From Bacteroidales bacterium (GTDB lineage Bacteria; Bacteroidota; Bacteroidia; Bacteroidales; Muribaculaceae), in assembly GCA_015061055.1 (NCBI GenBank), contig SUXH01000019.1:1-49864 (forward strand): a stretch of 49,864 nucleotides of DNA, written 5' to 3'. The notes beneath the pieces are model-generated. The model was not told where the DNA came from. It saw nothing but the letters and a program-made list of their open reading frames with translations, and searched no databases. Of this stretch, positions 34,705-45,200 are shown piece after piece. The first letter of the stretch is position 1; each line of letters begins with the position of its first letter. The translations under genes were made by a program, and so were the position numbers.

Positions 34705-36279
34705 TCAGTTTACGATTACTTCCATTGGGGCAAGTATGCGTTCTATGCCATCGGGTCCTACGGCTTTCACTCTTGATATATAGAAACGCTTGCCACGTGA
34801 TAGTCGGCGGAAACTTGCTCGTTGACGCTCAGAGAAGTTACTTCCATTAGACACTTCGGGTATTGCATTACCCATAGAGTCGAAGAACACTGTTTCAAAA
34901 CTTTTCACTTGATATGCAACGTTGAGCATATCATCGTCGATAGCCGCTTCGATGCCAGGCGATTGCAAAAGAAGAGTTTTAGAGAATGGTTTTCCTCCTT
35001 TGTATCGTTCAGGATTACCCTTAGCGTCCTTGTAAGTGATGAAAGGAGTAGGGTCGGGCAGTTTACGCACGCGGAAGTCGGTTTTTGCCACTGTTTGAGC
35101 GCGTCCGTTCATATTGGCTGTGACTGTGATAACACAATTTGTTCCTACTTTGGCAGGTCGTGCAATCCATCCATTTCCACTTCGTGAGATAGAACCGTTG
35201 GTGATAGTGGCATTAATAGCAGAGTTGGGTACGCCCGGCACAGCTATTGATATAGGGTTGTTAATACCGGCATAAAGCACGTTGACCATTGTTGCCGAAA
35301 CCGATGCCATAGGCTCGATAACGGTGTAAGATGATGTAAACTCGTGCTTGGTGATACTTCCATCTCCATGAGGCACTTCAATGTAGCCTGAATAATCGTA
35401 TGTTCCGGCTCTGCCTGTTCCAAATTCGTAAATTCCACGATCGTTGTCGAGAGGCTTGTTGCCGATTACCACAAGAGGACGTTGTGTCGTGTCGACAGCA
35501 GCAAGCACAATGTTTGCTTTGTAGTTACTACCGCTCATTACGATGCGAGATTCAGGTATTACGAAAGCTTCAACTTGGTTGACGCGTATATCTCCGGCAT
35601 CAACATTGGCTATTAGAGAATTTAGTACTTCGCCTTCCACATATCTCAAGTCGTTTTGTAACTTGGTGAGAATTGTAATAGCTGCGATAGCAGGCATATT
35701 GTCGAATTGACGTTCTTCCCACGATTGACTTGCTCCAATAGTTCGTTTTTCTTTGAAAGAAGCAGTCGCCAATACCTTTTCGATGTTATTTTTCTTAATG
35801 GAATCGTTGATGAATTGTTGCGCAAATGTGCGATATTCATCGATACGATTTTTGAGGTCGGCACCTTTGCTGTTGACAGGTGCGAGCATAACAGCCGCCG
35901 CCGCTTCAAGGTCTTCTCTGTTCTCAAGATTACGAGGGTCGCCATCCTTTCCGTCGGCTTGCTTGGCAATTTCGAGTTTGAGGTGACTGATGTGATTGAA
36001 AAGACTATCGGTCTTTAGGAAAACATCTTTAGCTTTTTGTAGCCATATCCCCCCCTTTTCGGGGTTGGTTTTGTTGAATTCTTCGAGTTGTGCAAGAAGA
36101 GCCACATTACGCTCGGTAGCAGTCTCGTTTGAACGTGCCAATCCGTCCTCCACTTGCTGGAAGCCGTTTAGTACGTCGCCCGACACGTTTAGCGCAAGCA
36201 TAGCAGTGAGGACGATATACATCAAGTTTATCATCTTCTGTCGTGGCGACATTCTGCCTATGGTTTGAGAGTTGGCCAT
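34705..36279 (-). CDS. porM: T9SS inner-membrane motor protein PorM/GldM
   Basis: PorM pairs with PorL to form the proton-driven rotary motor of the T9SS and reaches across the periplasm to PorKN. The 524 residues begin with a short cytoplasmic part (MSPRQKMINLMY), one transmembrane helix (about 16-35, MYIVLTAMLALNVS), a helical region (to about 220) and then beta domains characteristic of the family, for example YSGYIEVPHGDGS and KGGKPFSKTLL. The gene starts 11 bases after porL. Confidence 0.94.
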   Translation of the reverse strand: MANSQTIGRMSPRQKMINLMYIVLTAMLALNVSGDVLNGFQQVEDGLARSNETATERNVALLAQLEEFNKTNPEKGGIWLQKAKDVFLKTDSLFNHISHLKLEIAKQADGKDGDPRNLENREDLEAAAAVMLAPVNSKGADLKNRIDEYRTFAQQFINDSIKKNNIEKVLATASFKEKRTIGASQSWEERQFDNMPAIAAITILTKLQNDLRYVEGEVLNSLIANVDAGDIRVNQVEAFVIPESRIVMSGSNYKANIVLAAVDTTQRPLVVIGNKPLDNDRGIYEFGTGRAGTYDYSGYIEVPHGDGSITKHEFTSSYTVIEPMASVSATMVNVLYAGINNPISIAVPGVPNSAINATITNGSISRSGNGWIARPAKVGTNCVITVTANMNGRAQTVAKTDFRVRKLPDPTPFITYKDAKGNPERYKGGKPFSKTLLLQSPGIEAAIDDDMLNVAYQVKSFETVFFDSMGNAIPEVSNGSNFSERQRASFRRLSRGKRFYISRVKAVGPDGIERILAPMEVIVN

Positions 36280-36290
36280 TGTCGATGAAT

Positions 36291-37280
36291 TTATGCGTTG
36301 TCTTCGTTGTTGTTATTAGTGCGGCGACGGTATTCTTCGGCAGCCGATAGATTGTTGTCGTCGGTTTCAAAAGAACCCATTGGGCGATACATATTTACAG
36401 TGAGCGCTTTAACCATTTTTTCGTAAACGCTGTTGAGCTGTTTCATATTGTGAGCCAAACGTTCGGTTTCGTTGCAATAGTCGGCACTTTCAGCCGCCGA
36501 TTTTTCGTACATATCGCGAATGTCTTTCAAACCGCGATTTACTCGGTCGATATTGTCGAGTTGTGAAGAAATACTCTTCAATTGTATTTCGTAAATAGTG
36601 TTAAGACCTCCAATATTGCGATTTAGAGCTTCCATTTGTTCAACATATCCGGTAGAACCTTGTGAGATTGTTTCGGAATTGTCGGTAATAGCGCGATAGC
36701 TGTTGAGCAATGTGGTTGATACATCGTTGAGAGCTTGGGTGTTCTCTTTGAGTTGTGCCATTTGGTCTGATATGCCGGCAATTTGATCAAGGTAGCGTTG
36801 AGTAGCTTCGGTCATTTCTGCCATACGAGCGAGTTGGTCGCTTGCAGCAGCCATTTTAGCGATACTTTCGCTTAGGCTGCGAGTATCATTATCGGATAGC
36901 TCGATAGTATCGGGAATTCCTGCAGCGCGTCGTGCATGATCTTCGCTTACATTGTAGCTTCCTCCATTTATTACGATACCACTACCTGAATTGAAATCGG
37001 GACGATCTTCGGGATTTTGAGTGGCGAGAACAGGGAACACTTCTTCCCACTTGTAAGGTTTCTCAGGGCGGTCGAATGCTGTGAGCATAAACATCAAAAC
37101 TTCCGTACCCATACCAATACAAAGTAAAGCATTACCTCCAGGAAGGTGAAGAATTTTAAAAAGTGCACCAAGAATAACGATAGCAGCACCTATACTATAT
37201 GCGAAGTTGAAAAAACGTTGTCCTTTTTCGCCTGAGAGGAATTTCTCAACGATATTTTTATATCTTTTTATTTTGCCCAT
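36291..37280 (-). CDS. porL: T9SS inner-membrane motor protein PorL/GldL
   Basis: PorL is the stator-like partner of PorM. The 329 residues have two N-terminal helices (about 24-40 and 50-68), with GALFKILHLPGGNALLCIGMGTEVLMF spanning the hairpin; the glutamate in the second helix is the residue linked to proton use in GldL. The rest is a long cytoplasmic coiled-coil-rich domain (about 120-300). The length is similar to P. gingivalis PorL and longer than the flavobacterial GldL. Confidence 0.94.
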   Translation of the reverse strand: MGKIKRYKNIVEKFLSGEKGQRFFNFAYSIGAAIVILGALFKILHLPGGNALLCIGMGTEVLMFMLTAFDRPEKPYKWEEVFPVLATQNPEDRPDFNSGSGIVINGGSYNVSEDHARRAAGIPDTIELSDNDTRSLSESIAKMAAASDQLARMAEMTEATQRYLDQIAGISDQMAQLKENTQALNDVSTTLLNSYRAITDNSETISQGSTGYVEQMEALNRNIGGLNTIYEIQLKSISSQLDNIDRVNRGLKDIRDMYEKSAAESADYCNETERLAHNMKQLNSVYEKMVKALTVNMYRPMGSFETDDNNLSAAEEYRRRTNNNNEDNA

Positions 37281-37317
37281 ATCAATTGTAGTTTATAAAA
37301 GGATTAGTCTTAAGTGT

Positions 37318-38760
37318 TTATTTTCTTTTGCTTTTTACGATACCCGATTGTGAACGTACGCAACGGAATCCGATGTAAGAACGTTGTTCGTTTTGGTATT
37401 CCCACATACGAATATCGCTACGAATGTTGTGTGCCACATCTTTCCACGAACCACCGCGCACGATTTTTCGAGTCATTCGGTAGGGATCTTTCACGTTGTC
37501 GCCTGTGGCAGCATTGTAACTGTATTCGGGATTTATGTCGTTAGTGATTTTGTTTACGCTCTCGGTGTAGGCGGTAGAAGTCCATTCGCTTACATTACCT
37601 GCCATATCATATAATCCGAAGTCGTTAGGAGAATATGTTCCGGTTGCTGATGTGATGATGTTACCATCTTTTACGTAGTTGCCATCCATAGGTTTGAAGT
37701 TGGCATAAAAACATCCATCTTGTTCTGTAAGAGGAAGATTGCCTTGCCAAGGATATTTGTTGGCTGTAACTCCTGCTCGAGCGGCATATTCCCATTCTGC
37801 TTCAGTAGGTAGTCTGTAAGGTTCGATTTGGTAGCCTATTTTGCCTAAAGAGCGGCGCAAGAAATCGGTGCGCCACACACAGAATGCGTTAGCTTGCTCC
37901 CAACTTACTCCTACAACAGGAAAGTCGCTATAAGCACCTTGAGAGAAGTAGTTGCGTACGTAGCGTTCGTTAAGAGAGTTCTCGAAGTCGTTTACCCAGC
38001 AAGTAGTGTCGGGATAAACATTTACGATATATGTATTCAAGAAATCGTATTCACTTGACAGAGGACGTGTTATAACTTCACGACGGATATTACCTTCGTC
38101 GTCAACAAAAGCAGTGTCTTTAGAAATTGTAGGCATTTCGTCGTCGATAGGGTTGTCGGTGTTGTAATCGCGACGTTTAGGGTCGAGCCGATTTTTGCGT
38201 TTCACTGCTTCGGTCATATTATACACTTCGTAGCGATAATTGAGCTGTGTGGGATCAAGTTCTTTAACGCCGGTGATAGGGTTAATGCGGTAAACGCTTT
38301 CGATAGCTCTCGCTTCATCTTCGTTAGGGTTACGCCAAGGAATAGGACGACTCCAATCGAGATAAGGTTCTACAGGGTTTCCGTCACGATCTTCTTCAAT
38401 TTTGAAAGCTTCGTTGCCACCATAAGCAGGGTCGGCAAGGCGTTCGCGAATGATAGAGTCGCGTACCCAGAACACAAATTGCTTGTATTCGGCATTGGTA
38501 ACTTCGGTTTCGTCCATCCAGAATGCATCTACCGACATTCCTCGTGAATCGGCTTTTACGCCCCATATACTATCGTTTTCTTGTGGTCCTGCTTTTATAG
38601 AACCTCGTTCGATAAGTACCATTCCATAGGGAGTAGGTTCGTTCCATGAAGTCCCGTTTATCCCTGTAACTTCACCGCCCATACTTGAACGGCTGCCTTT
38701 TGATGACATACACGATGATATTGCAATCGTTACTATTATAAAATAAAATATTCTTTTCAT
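37318..38760 (-). CDS. porK: T9SS lipoprotein PorK/GldK
   Basis: PorK is an outer-membrane lipoprotein that forms the T9SS ring with PorN. The 480 residues have a lipoprotein signal (MKRIFYFIIVTIAISSC, lipidated Cys17) and a formylglycine-generating-enzyme (FGE/sulfatase-modifying) fold: DAFWMDETEVTNAEYKQF near the start, PVVGVSWEQANAFCVWR, LPTEAEWEYAARAG, and GGSWKDVAHNIRSDIR near the end, with YIGFRCVR last. It starts 3 bases after porP, indicating coupling. Confidence 0.94.
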   Translation of the reverse strand: MKRIFYFIIVTIAISSCMSSKGSRSSMGGEVTGINGTSWNEPTPYGMVLIERGSIKAGPQENDSIWGVKADSRGMSVDAFWMDETEVTNAEYKQFVFWVRDSIIRERLADPAYGGNEAFKIEEDRDGNPVEPYLDWSRPIPWRNPNEDEARAIESVYRINPITGVKELDPTQLNYRYEVYNMTEAVKRKNRLDPKRRDYNTDNPIDDEMPTISKDTAFVDDEGNIRREVITRPLSSEYDFLNTYIVNVYPDTTCWVNDFENSLNERYVRNYFSQGAYSDFPVVGVSWEQANAFCVWRTDFLRRSLGKIGYQIEPYRLPTEAEWEYAARAGVTANKYPWQGNLPLTEQDGCFYANFKPMDGNYVKDGNIITSATGTYSPNDFGLYDMAGNVSEWTSTAYTESVNKITNDINPEYSYNAATGDNVKDPYRMTRKIVRGGSWKDVAHNIRSDIRMWEYQNEQRSYIGFRCVRSQSGIVKSKRK

Positions 38761-38763
38761 AAA

Positions 38764-39762
38764 TTACATTATACGAATACTTTTATGTTTATTCTTGTTT
38801 TTTTCTCTCAAGTCAAGTTTTACTTTATATCCTACAAATATTTCGTGACTTCCGCTCGTACCTTTCGACACGTTAGATAGAGGATAGTCGTAGCTGTAGC
38901 CTACGGATATATTCTTAAATTCTGCCCCCACCATTATTGAAACGGCATCTTTCCAACGATAGGATAAGCCTCCTGTGATGAATTTCTTGTAACGGGCGCG
39001 TGCTGTAAGTTCGCCGGTGAAGAAATTTGTGTCGGTTTTTATCAAAAACGATGGTTGTAATTCTATTAACGTATTTTTGATTGGAATATTGCTCCCTCCC
39101 ATTAAATAAAATGTGCGGTCGGTGGCAAATTCATAATATTGTTCGGTATTTGATTCTTGGCTAAGAGTGATTTTAGGACTTGTGATGTGCATAATTGATA
39201 TACCTGTCCAAAACCATTTGTGGGTGTAGAAAGCTCCAATATTCAAGTCGAGCGATGAGCCTGCAATGTCGTTGGTGGGAATGGCATCGTCGGTACCTTC
39301 GTGATAATCGTCATCTCCTGGGAGTATCACCTCTGAACCTTTGAATGTTTGATTGATTATTCCTGCTTGGATACCTATTTGAAGTTGTCCTTTGAAGAAA
39401 TTCTGCTTGATAAAAGCTAATTGAACTCCAATATTGAGTGTGCTGAACAGTCCGGCACTTTCTTGGTGCAATGCAAGCCCTGTAGCAAAACGTTTGTCGA
39501 GAAACTTGAATGGCATATCGGCTTGTGCTGTAAGTCCTTGAGGTGCATTGTCGATGCCCACCCATTGCAAGCGTCCTATGGCATGAATATCGATGAAATC
39601 GGTGCGTCCTATGGCAGCGGGGTTATAATATCCCGGTATGGCCCAATATTGAGAGTATTGTGCGTCAATCTGCGATTTGGCAGTAGTGGCATTTAGCATT
39701 ACCAAGATGGTAAGTGCAGTGATACGTAATATGTATTTAATAGCCTTGTTCATAGATTGCAC
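38764..39762 (-). CDS. porP: T9SS outer-membrane protein PorP/SprF family
   Basis: The 332 residues have a signal peptide (ending about residue 31, TAKSQ) and the PorP/SprF motif QIDAQYSQYWAIPGYYNPAAIG, followed by a beta-barrel with repeated strands and a motif GGLSYRWKDAVSIMVGAEF. PorP is an outer-membrane component of the T9SS assembled with PorK. Two ATGs (39762, 39753) are possible starts; the second (MNKAIKY) gives a more typical signal peptide. The gene begins 2 bases after porT ends. Confidence 0.92.
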   Translation of the reverse strand: MQSMNKAIKYILRITALTILVMLNATTAKSQIDAQYSQYWAIPGYYNPAAIGRTDFIDIHAIGRLQWVGIDNAPQGLTAQADMPFKFLDKRFATGLALHQESAGLFSTLNIGVQLAFIKQNFFKGQLQIGIQAGIINQTFKGSEVILPGDDDYHEGTDDAIPTNDIAGSSLDLNIGAFYTHKWFWTGISIMHITSPKITLSQESNTEQYYEFATDRTFYLMGGSNIPIKNTLIELQPSFLIKTDTNFFTGELTARARYKKFITGGLSYRWKDAVSIMVGAEFKNISVGYSYDYPLSNVSKGTSGSHEIFVGYKVKLDLREKNKNKHKSIRIM

Positions 39763-39764
39763 AA

Positions 39765-40487
39765 TTATTCAAAGTAGAAAGTGAGAACAATCATATTCGA
39801 TTTGATCTGCGAAATTGATTGGGTGTATTTCTGCATATCTTTGTTGTCTTGCAAGTCGGGGCGGTTGGTCTCAAGAAGATTGCGGAGTCCGAAACAGAAT
39901 TTCACTTCGGGACAGAATTTGAAGTATGGAAGATAGAAATCGCAACCCATACCGATAGTGAGCATTGCATCGGTGTTTTTTAGCTGAATCTGTTCGGAAC
40001 GTTTCTTTGACACGTCAAGAATTCCCATAACACCTCCCACAAAATAGGGGCGTATATTCTTGTATCTCAAAGCCGAGTATTTGATGTCGATCGGTATGAC
40101 TACATAGTTGCTTTTAATGTCTTGTTTGTTGATGTCGCCGGTGATAGAGTTGCGATAATGCACTTTCTTGTTGCCGAAATACATACCGGGTGATACACGC
40201 AGATTAAAGTAGCTGGACAATCTTAGGTCGGCAAGCACATTCACGCAGAATCCCGGAGAATAAGCCGGAACATCGGCAAACCATGCTTCGCCCTCAGGAG
40301 TAACATATCCGTTGTTGGATATATTGAGGTCTTGCATATGTAATCCTACAGAGAACCCGAAATGAATAGGTTTCAAGTCGGCATAAGGTCGGTTAATGGG
40401 CCCTTCTTTATGCCTTTGTGCCGACACATTAGTCCCAATAGCAAGGAGTAGAAACAGAATGATATGTTTTACAAACAATTTTTTCAT
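39765..40487 (-). CDS. porT: T9SS outer-membrane protein PorT
   Basis: This 240-residue outer-membrane beta-barrel protein has a signal peptide (ending NVSAQ, residue 24) and PorT-family motifs: RPYADLKPIHFGFSVGLH, then SNYVVIPIDIKYSALRYKNIRPYFVGG and KFCPEVKFCFGLRNLL. PorT was the first T9SS protein found to be needed for gingipain export in Porphyromonas. Here it leads the porPKLMN operon. In the 63 bases between it and the divergent SUI1-like gene I see no convincing -7 box on the minus strand. Confidence 0.88.
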   Translation of the reverse strand: MKKLFVKHIILFLLLAIGTNVSAQRHKEGPINRPYADLKPIHFGFSVGLHMQDLNISNNGYVTPEGEAWFADVPAYSPGFCVNVLADLRLSSYFNLRVSPGMYFGNKKVHYRNSITGDINKQDIKSNYVVIPIDIKYSALRYKNIRPYFVGGVMGILDVSKKRSEQIQLKNTDAMLTIGMGCDFYLPYFKFCPEVKFCFGLRNLLETNRPDLQDNKDMQKYTQSISQIKSNMIVLTFYFE

Positions 40488-40522
40488 AATATGTATTAAA
40501 TAACGCAGAAAAAGTACAGATA

Positions 40523-40553
40523 TTGCAAGAATGCGGGAAAAACCTTAATTTTG
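40523..40553 (+). promoter_or_regulatory. Promoter of the SUI1-like factor gene
   Basis: TTG at 40523-40525 and TAATTTTG at 40546-40553, spaced 20 bases, 24 bases before the ATG at 40578. Confidence 0.65.
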
Positions 40554-40577
40554 GTGTATAAAACAATAAAAAAGACT

Positions 40578-40910
40578 ATGGATTGGAAAGAAAAACTTGG
40601 AATGGCGTTTAATATAGACCCGGATAGTGTAAGTAATGAGCCGGAAGTGGAAGAACCTGTTGAGGAAAAACAATGTACTCAACGTCTTGATGTGATGCTC
40701 GACAAGCGCAACAGAAATGGGAAAAAGGTTACATTGGTGGTTAACTTTGACGGTAGCGAGGAGGCCTTGAAACACTTGGCAAAGGAGCTTAAACAGCATT
40801 GTGGTGTAGGTGGTTCGGCTCGTTGTGGCGAGATTTTGATTCAAGGCGATTTCAGGGATAAAATTCTTGCCTATTTGAAGGATAAAGGATATAAGGCTCG
40901 TATAATATAA
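40578..40910 (+). CDS. SUI1/eIF1-like translation factor (YciH family)
   Basis: The 110 residues carry a SUI1 domain (about 35-110): RLDVMLDKRNRNGKKVTLV, FDGSEEALKHLAKELKQHCGVGGSAR, and EILIQGDFRDKILAYLKDKGY. The family resembles eukaryotic initiation factor 1 and is thought to affect start-site fidelity in bacteria. An acidic linker (about 18-33) precedes the domain. The frame is open to TTG at 40551, but that overlaps the -7 box, so ATG at 40578 (MDWKEK) is chosen. No clear terminator was seen in the 76 bases before the converging regulator gene. Confidence 0.9.
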   Translation: MDWKEKLGMAFNIDPDSVSNEPEVEEPVEEKQCTQRLDVMLDKRNRNGKKVTLVVNFDGSEEALKHLAKELKQHCGVGGSARCGEILIQGDFRDKILAYLKDKGYKARII

Positions 40911-40986
40911 TTGGAGTAGAAAATACGGGATGGCAAAAAGACATTGGTCGTTAAGGAACAACTAAGTGCCCGATGGTGGAGATGTG

Positions 40987-42144
40987 CTAATTAATGGACT
41001 TGTTGTTGTTACTTATATCCATTAAAAATTCAACAGGTGTTTTACCCATTATGTTCTTGAATGCTAGAAAGAATGCTTTGCGAGAAGTGAAGCCACTTTG
41101 GTACGTGAGGGAGTCGATGTTTTGATTGTTTTCGATGTCCTGACTCAGAGCTTTAACAGCTCGTTCGATTCGTAGTTTGTTCACAATGGTTGTGAAATTG
41201 GATTTATCTATTGTTTCGAGAGCTTGCGATATTTGATTATTTGAAACACCAATAGCATCGGCAACATCCTTGATTGTTAATGCCGGATTTAAATAAGATT
41301 GAGAAGATTTCAGATATTCCTTTGTTATATTGCTGATTTCTTTGGCTTGACTATTGCTGAGTGGTTTGCCTCTACTTATTTCATAGTCGAATTGGATGTC
41401 GGTGAGGGTGTCGTTAATATATTCATTTTGTGTTGTATAGGGGGAATTTGTAGAATTGTAAGTAAAATAAAGCATTATTATGATATCGAATATATTGAGG
41501 GTCCAAGTCCAACTATAATCAAATGTGCTATGACATATTAGTAATATTATGAATGTAATAGTAATTGCAATGAGTATTTTGGGAATCCAGAGATTTCTCT
41601 TCCAATCGGCAAAGGTGTAGTTTTTTTCAATGAATTGTTTTACCCTGTGTAAGTATAACAAGATGATAGAGAAGTATATAATGATTTGTGTTATGAGCAT
41701 AATAAGATTTAATCCGTCAATAAGATTAGCCCAAGGAGTATTCTTGTAAACAAAGAAGTTTATTTGTTCGGGAATCGTTAAGCGATTAATATAAGCTGAA
41801 TAGATTAGAAAACAAATGAAAGCCGGGAAAAAGTGAATCAAGCGAATCTTGCTGAAACGTGATTGGCTGTTGAAATACTGATGGATAGAAATCCATAGTG
41901 CCGGCAAAAAGCACAATCCTACAGAATATGTGAAAGGTGCTATATATAGCATAGCTTTGAAAGATTCGGTAATAAAGAATATGTTGTAGAGATAGAATGG
42001 AATAGTTATTGTGATAACAATTATTTGAGGTAGTGTCTTTGCTTTGTTATTTCGTTTGATATATAATAGTAGTATTGCTAAACCGAGTAAGAATAAAATA
42101 CTTACGATATTGATAATCAATATGATTGTTTTATATTGGTACAT
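40987..42144 (-). CDS. Membrane-anchored AraC-family transcription regulator
   Basis: The 385 residues start with about six to seven hydrophobic helices (residues 8-215, with short polar loops), then end with an AraC-type double helix-turn-helix domain (about 285-375): LTIKDVADAIGVSNNQISQAL and the second helix pair LTYQSGFTSRKAFFLAFKNIMGKTPVEFL. It probably senses a signal at the membrane and binds DNA from there. The coding sequence is AT-rich relative to flanking genes. TACTTTAG (minus strand, 42177-42184) is a 7/8 match to a -7 box, 32 bases before the ATG. The target is not evident. Confidence 0.88.
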   Translation of the reverse strand: MYQYKTIILIINIVSILFLLGLAILLLYIKRNNKAKTLPQIIVITITIPFYLYNIFFITESFKAMLYIAPFTYSVGLCFLPALWISIHQYFNSQSRFSKIRLIHFFPAFICFLIYSAYINRLTIPEQINFFVYKNTPWANLIDGLNLIMLITQIIIYFSIILLYLHRVKQFIEKNYTFADWKRNLWIPKILIAITITFIILLICHSTFDYSWTWTLNIFDIIIMLYFTYNSTNSPYTTQNEYINDTLTDIQFDYEISRGKPLSNSQAKEISNITKEYLKSSQSYLNPALTIKDVADAIGVSNNQISQALETIDKSNFTTIVNKLRIERAVKALSQDIENNQNIDSLTYQSGFTSRKAFFLAFKNIMGKTPVEFLMDISNNNKSIN

Positions 42145-42193
42145 AGTATTTGGAATAGGATAATAAATTGTGAGTGCTAAAGTATGAATTTTT

Positions 42194-42225
42194 TTTGGCT
42201 TTTGAAAAATAATGAGTTATTTTTG
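42194..42225 (+). promoter_or_regulatory. Promoter of the AddA-like gene
   Basis: TTTG (42194-42197) and TATTTTTG (42218-42225), 20 bases apart, 22 bases before the ATG. A second TAATTTTG at 42230-42237 is a weaker candidate. Confidence 0.6.
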
Positions 42226-42247
42226 AAAATAATTTTGATAAGGACTA

Positions 42248-45200
42248 ATGATAAAGGTAATTAAAGCGTCGGCAGGGTCGGGAAAAACCTATAAATTGAC
42301 GTATGAATATATCAAATTCCTTTTGGGTGTTAAGCGCAAAGGACGTTATGAATTAGCTGAAGATGGAGATGTGGAGCGTCATCGCCACATCTTGGCTGTG
42401 ACGTTCACCAATAAGGCTACCGGTGAAATGAAAGAGCGAATTATCAGAGAATTATCGATTTTGGCAGGAGAAGTGCCTGACAAAAACAGCGAATACCTTG
42501 ATAATTTGTGTCGAGATTTAGGTAATGTGTCGCCCGAAGATGTAAAGAAAGCCGCATATCGTGCTATGATGGAAATTCTATTCGATTACACTAATTTCAA
42601 TGTGAGTACGATTGATGCATTTTTTCAACTTGTGTTACGCACATTTGCTAAAGAGTTGCGAATGTCGTATAACTATGAAATTGAAATCGATGACGAGTAT
42701 GCCATAAAAGTGGGGTTGAATGATTTCTTTTCAAGTTTGGCTCACTCTAAGTCCTCATTGCCTGAAGAAGCGCAACGTGCAAGGCGTGCAAAGATGTGGA
42801 TTAGAGAGTTTGTGCGTGATGAGGTGCAGAGTGGCAAAACGTGGAATATATTTACAGCTACCGAGACCAATACTACGAATAGAAAAAGGTCGGGTTTCTC
42901 TTTCGGTACGTTTTTGGAATGCTTGAAACAAGAAGATATGCGCCAATATCTTGATGAGTTGGTGAGATATATAGATAAGCATGATAGTTCGAGTAATCCA
43001 CCATATTATATAAATAAGTTTAAGAGTGCGTTGTGTGAGGAAATTCAACGGCATAAGCATATTGTAGATGGAGCTAAGGAAGCCATATTTAAATTGGCTG
43101 AAAATGAAGGATTCTTTGTTGACGATTTGAGTGGTAATGGTGGAATGTTATGGCTGGCTAAGCTTGATTGTTCTTCCAATGACAATGGAATTGAATCATT
43201 GAATATTGATAAGATAAACAAATGTATTCACAATGCGGAGACCGGCAGTGTAAAGTGGTTCAAAATTAAAAAAGTAGGAAAAACTCAATATCGTCTTGAG
43301 GCTGATACCATAAGTAAGATATGTGAGCAACTGAAAGTGATGGCCGAAACGTGGAGTAGCTATCGGCTATGCGTTGATATACATCGCAATATATATATGC
43401 TTGGCTTGCTTGGAGAGGTAAAAAGGTATATGGATAAGTATCGCAGTGAGAATGAAATGATTCTTCTTGGTGATACAAACGACCTTTTGCGAAAGATTAT
43501 AAATAATGATGAGACGCCTTTTGTGTATGAACGTGTGGGAGTGTGGTTGAGCCATTTCCTGATTGATGAGTTTCAAGATACGTCGCGTTCTCAATGGGAG
43601 AATATGCGTCCGTTGCTTTTTAATAGTTGTGCTGAAGGATGTGATAATCTTATTATTGGCGATGAGAAGCAATGTATTTATCGATTTCGCAATGCCGACT
43701 CATCATTGTTGCGTACCGAGGTGGCTAATCATTTTACGGTAACTCAAAATGATGGTGGCAGTAGCTATAATTGGCGCAGTATGCCCGAAGTGGTACATTT
43801 CAATAATGATTTTTTTACTTATTTATCAAGTTCTCTTAAAGTAGATGAGGAATATAGCAATGTAAAGCAAGAACTGCCCCCCAAAAAGGAGTATAAGAAT
43901 AGGGGATATGTAGAAATTAATTATATCGACGAGAAGGCAGAAAAAGATGTTGCATTGGCTGATGGAGGTGATGGCAAGTATCGCACATCGGTACTTAAGC
44001 GATTGCCCGACTTGATAACGGATATTGTGTCTCGGGGATATAAATATAAGGATATAGCAGTATTGGTGTTTTCTAATTACGAAGGAGTGGAGGTAGTGCA
44101 GCATATTCTTGATTATAATGCAACCCGAACCGAAGGTCAATCGGCTATTAATGTGGTGTCGAGTGAATCGTTGTTGCTTAGAAATTCGGCGTCGGTGCGA
44201 CTCATAATCAGTTATTTGCGCTATCTTGACACAAAACTTCTTGCCAATAAAGAAGAATACACCGATGCGAATGAGGATATACCTGTTGACAACGAAGGTT
44301 ATGTGCATCGATTGTTGCGCAAGTACTCCCACATGGTGTATAGTGAAGGATGTGAGCCGGGTGTTGCGCTTGAGAAAAGCTTTGAAACTGAGCCCAAGAA
44401 TGAGGTGTCGGATAATATGTCGTTAAGTTCATTGTTGCCCGAAAATACCGAATCGTTCAATTTGGTTTCGATAATTGAACATATTATAGCACAAAATATA
44501 TTTGGGAAAAAACTTGAATGTGATAATGCATTCATACAGGCATTCCAGGATTGTGTGTTGGAATTTAGCAACCGCTCAAATGCGTCGATTCACGAATTCT
44601 TGAAGTGGTGGGACAAGGTGGGTTGTAAAAAGTCGATAGATACTCCTGAGGGACAAGATGCCATTAATGTGCTTACAATTCACAAGTCGAAAGGTCTTGA
44701 ATATAAGTGTGTGATATTGCCGTTCTGTAATTGGGAACTCACAGGAAAGGAAGAAACTCTTTGGGTATCTAAAGAAGAATTGATGAAATCGAGACTTTTT
44801 GTCTCAATAGATGAATCGATAATCCCACCTGTGGTACCTGTGCGTCCTAATTCATCGAAGATGATTGTTAATAGTCCATTGAGTGATTGTTATAATGTGA
44901 AATTACGTGAACGCATAATAGATGCCTTAAATAAAACTTATGTAGGTTTTACTCGCGCTGTCGACGAAATGTATATCTTCACACCATTGATAGAAGAAGG
45001 CAAAGATATGAAGCTTCAATCGTTCTTGGCAAAGTATAGGAGTGGTGATGACTTAGTGTTCACTATAGGTGAGAAGGGGTATAATAGTGAAAAGAAGAAA
45101 CCTACCCCAAAGTCGGAAACTACTAAAAAAGACACATTGAAATTGCCTGCAACTATGCCTTTGTATAAAGTGGATAATATCAAACTTCAATACAAGGTGG

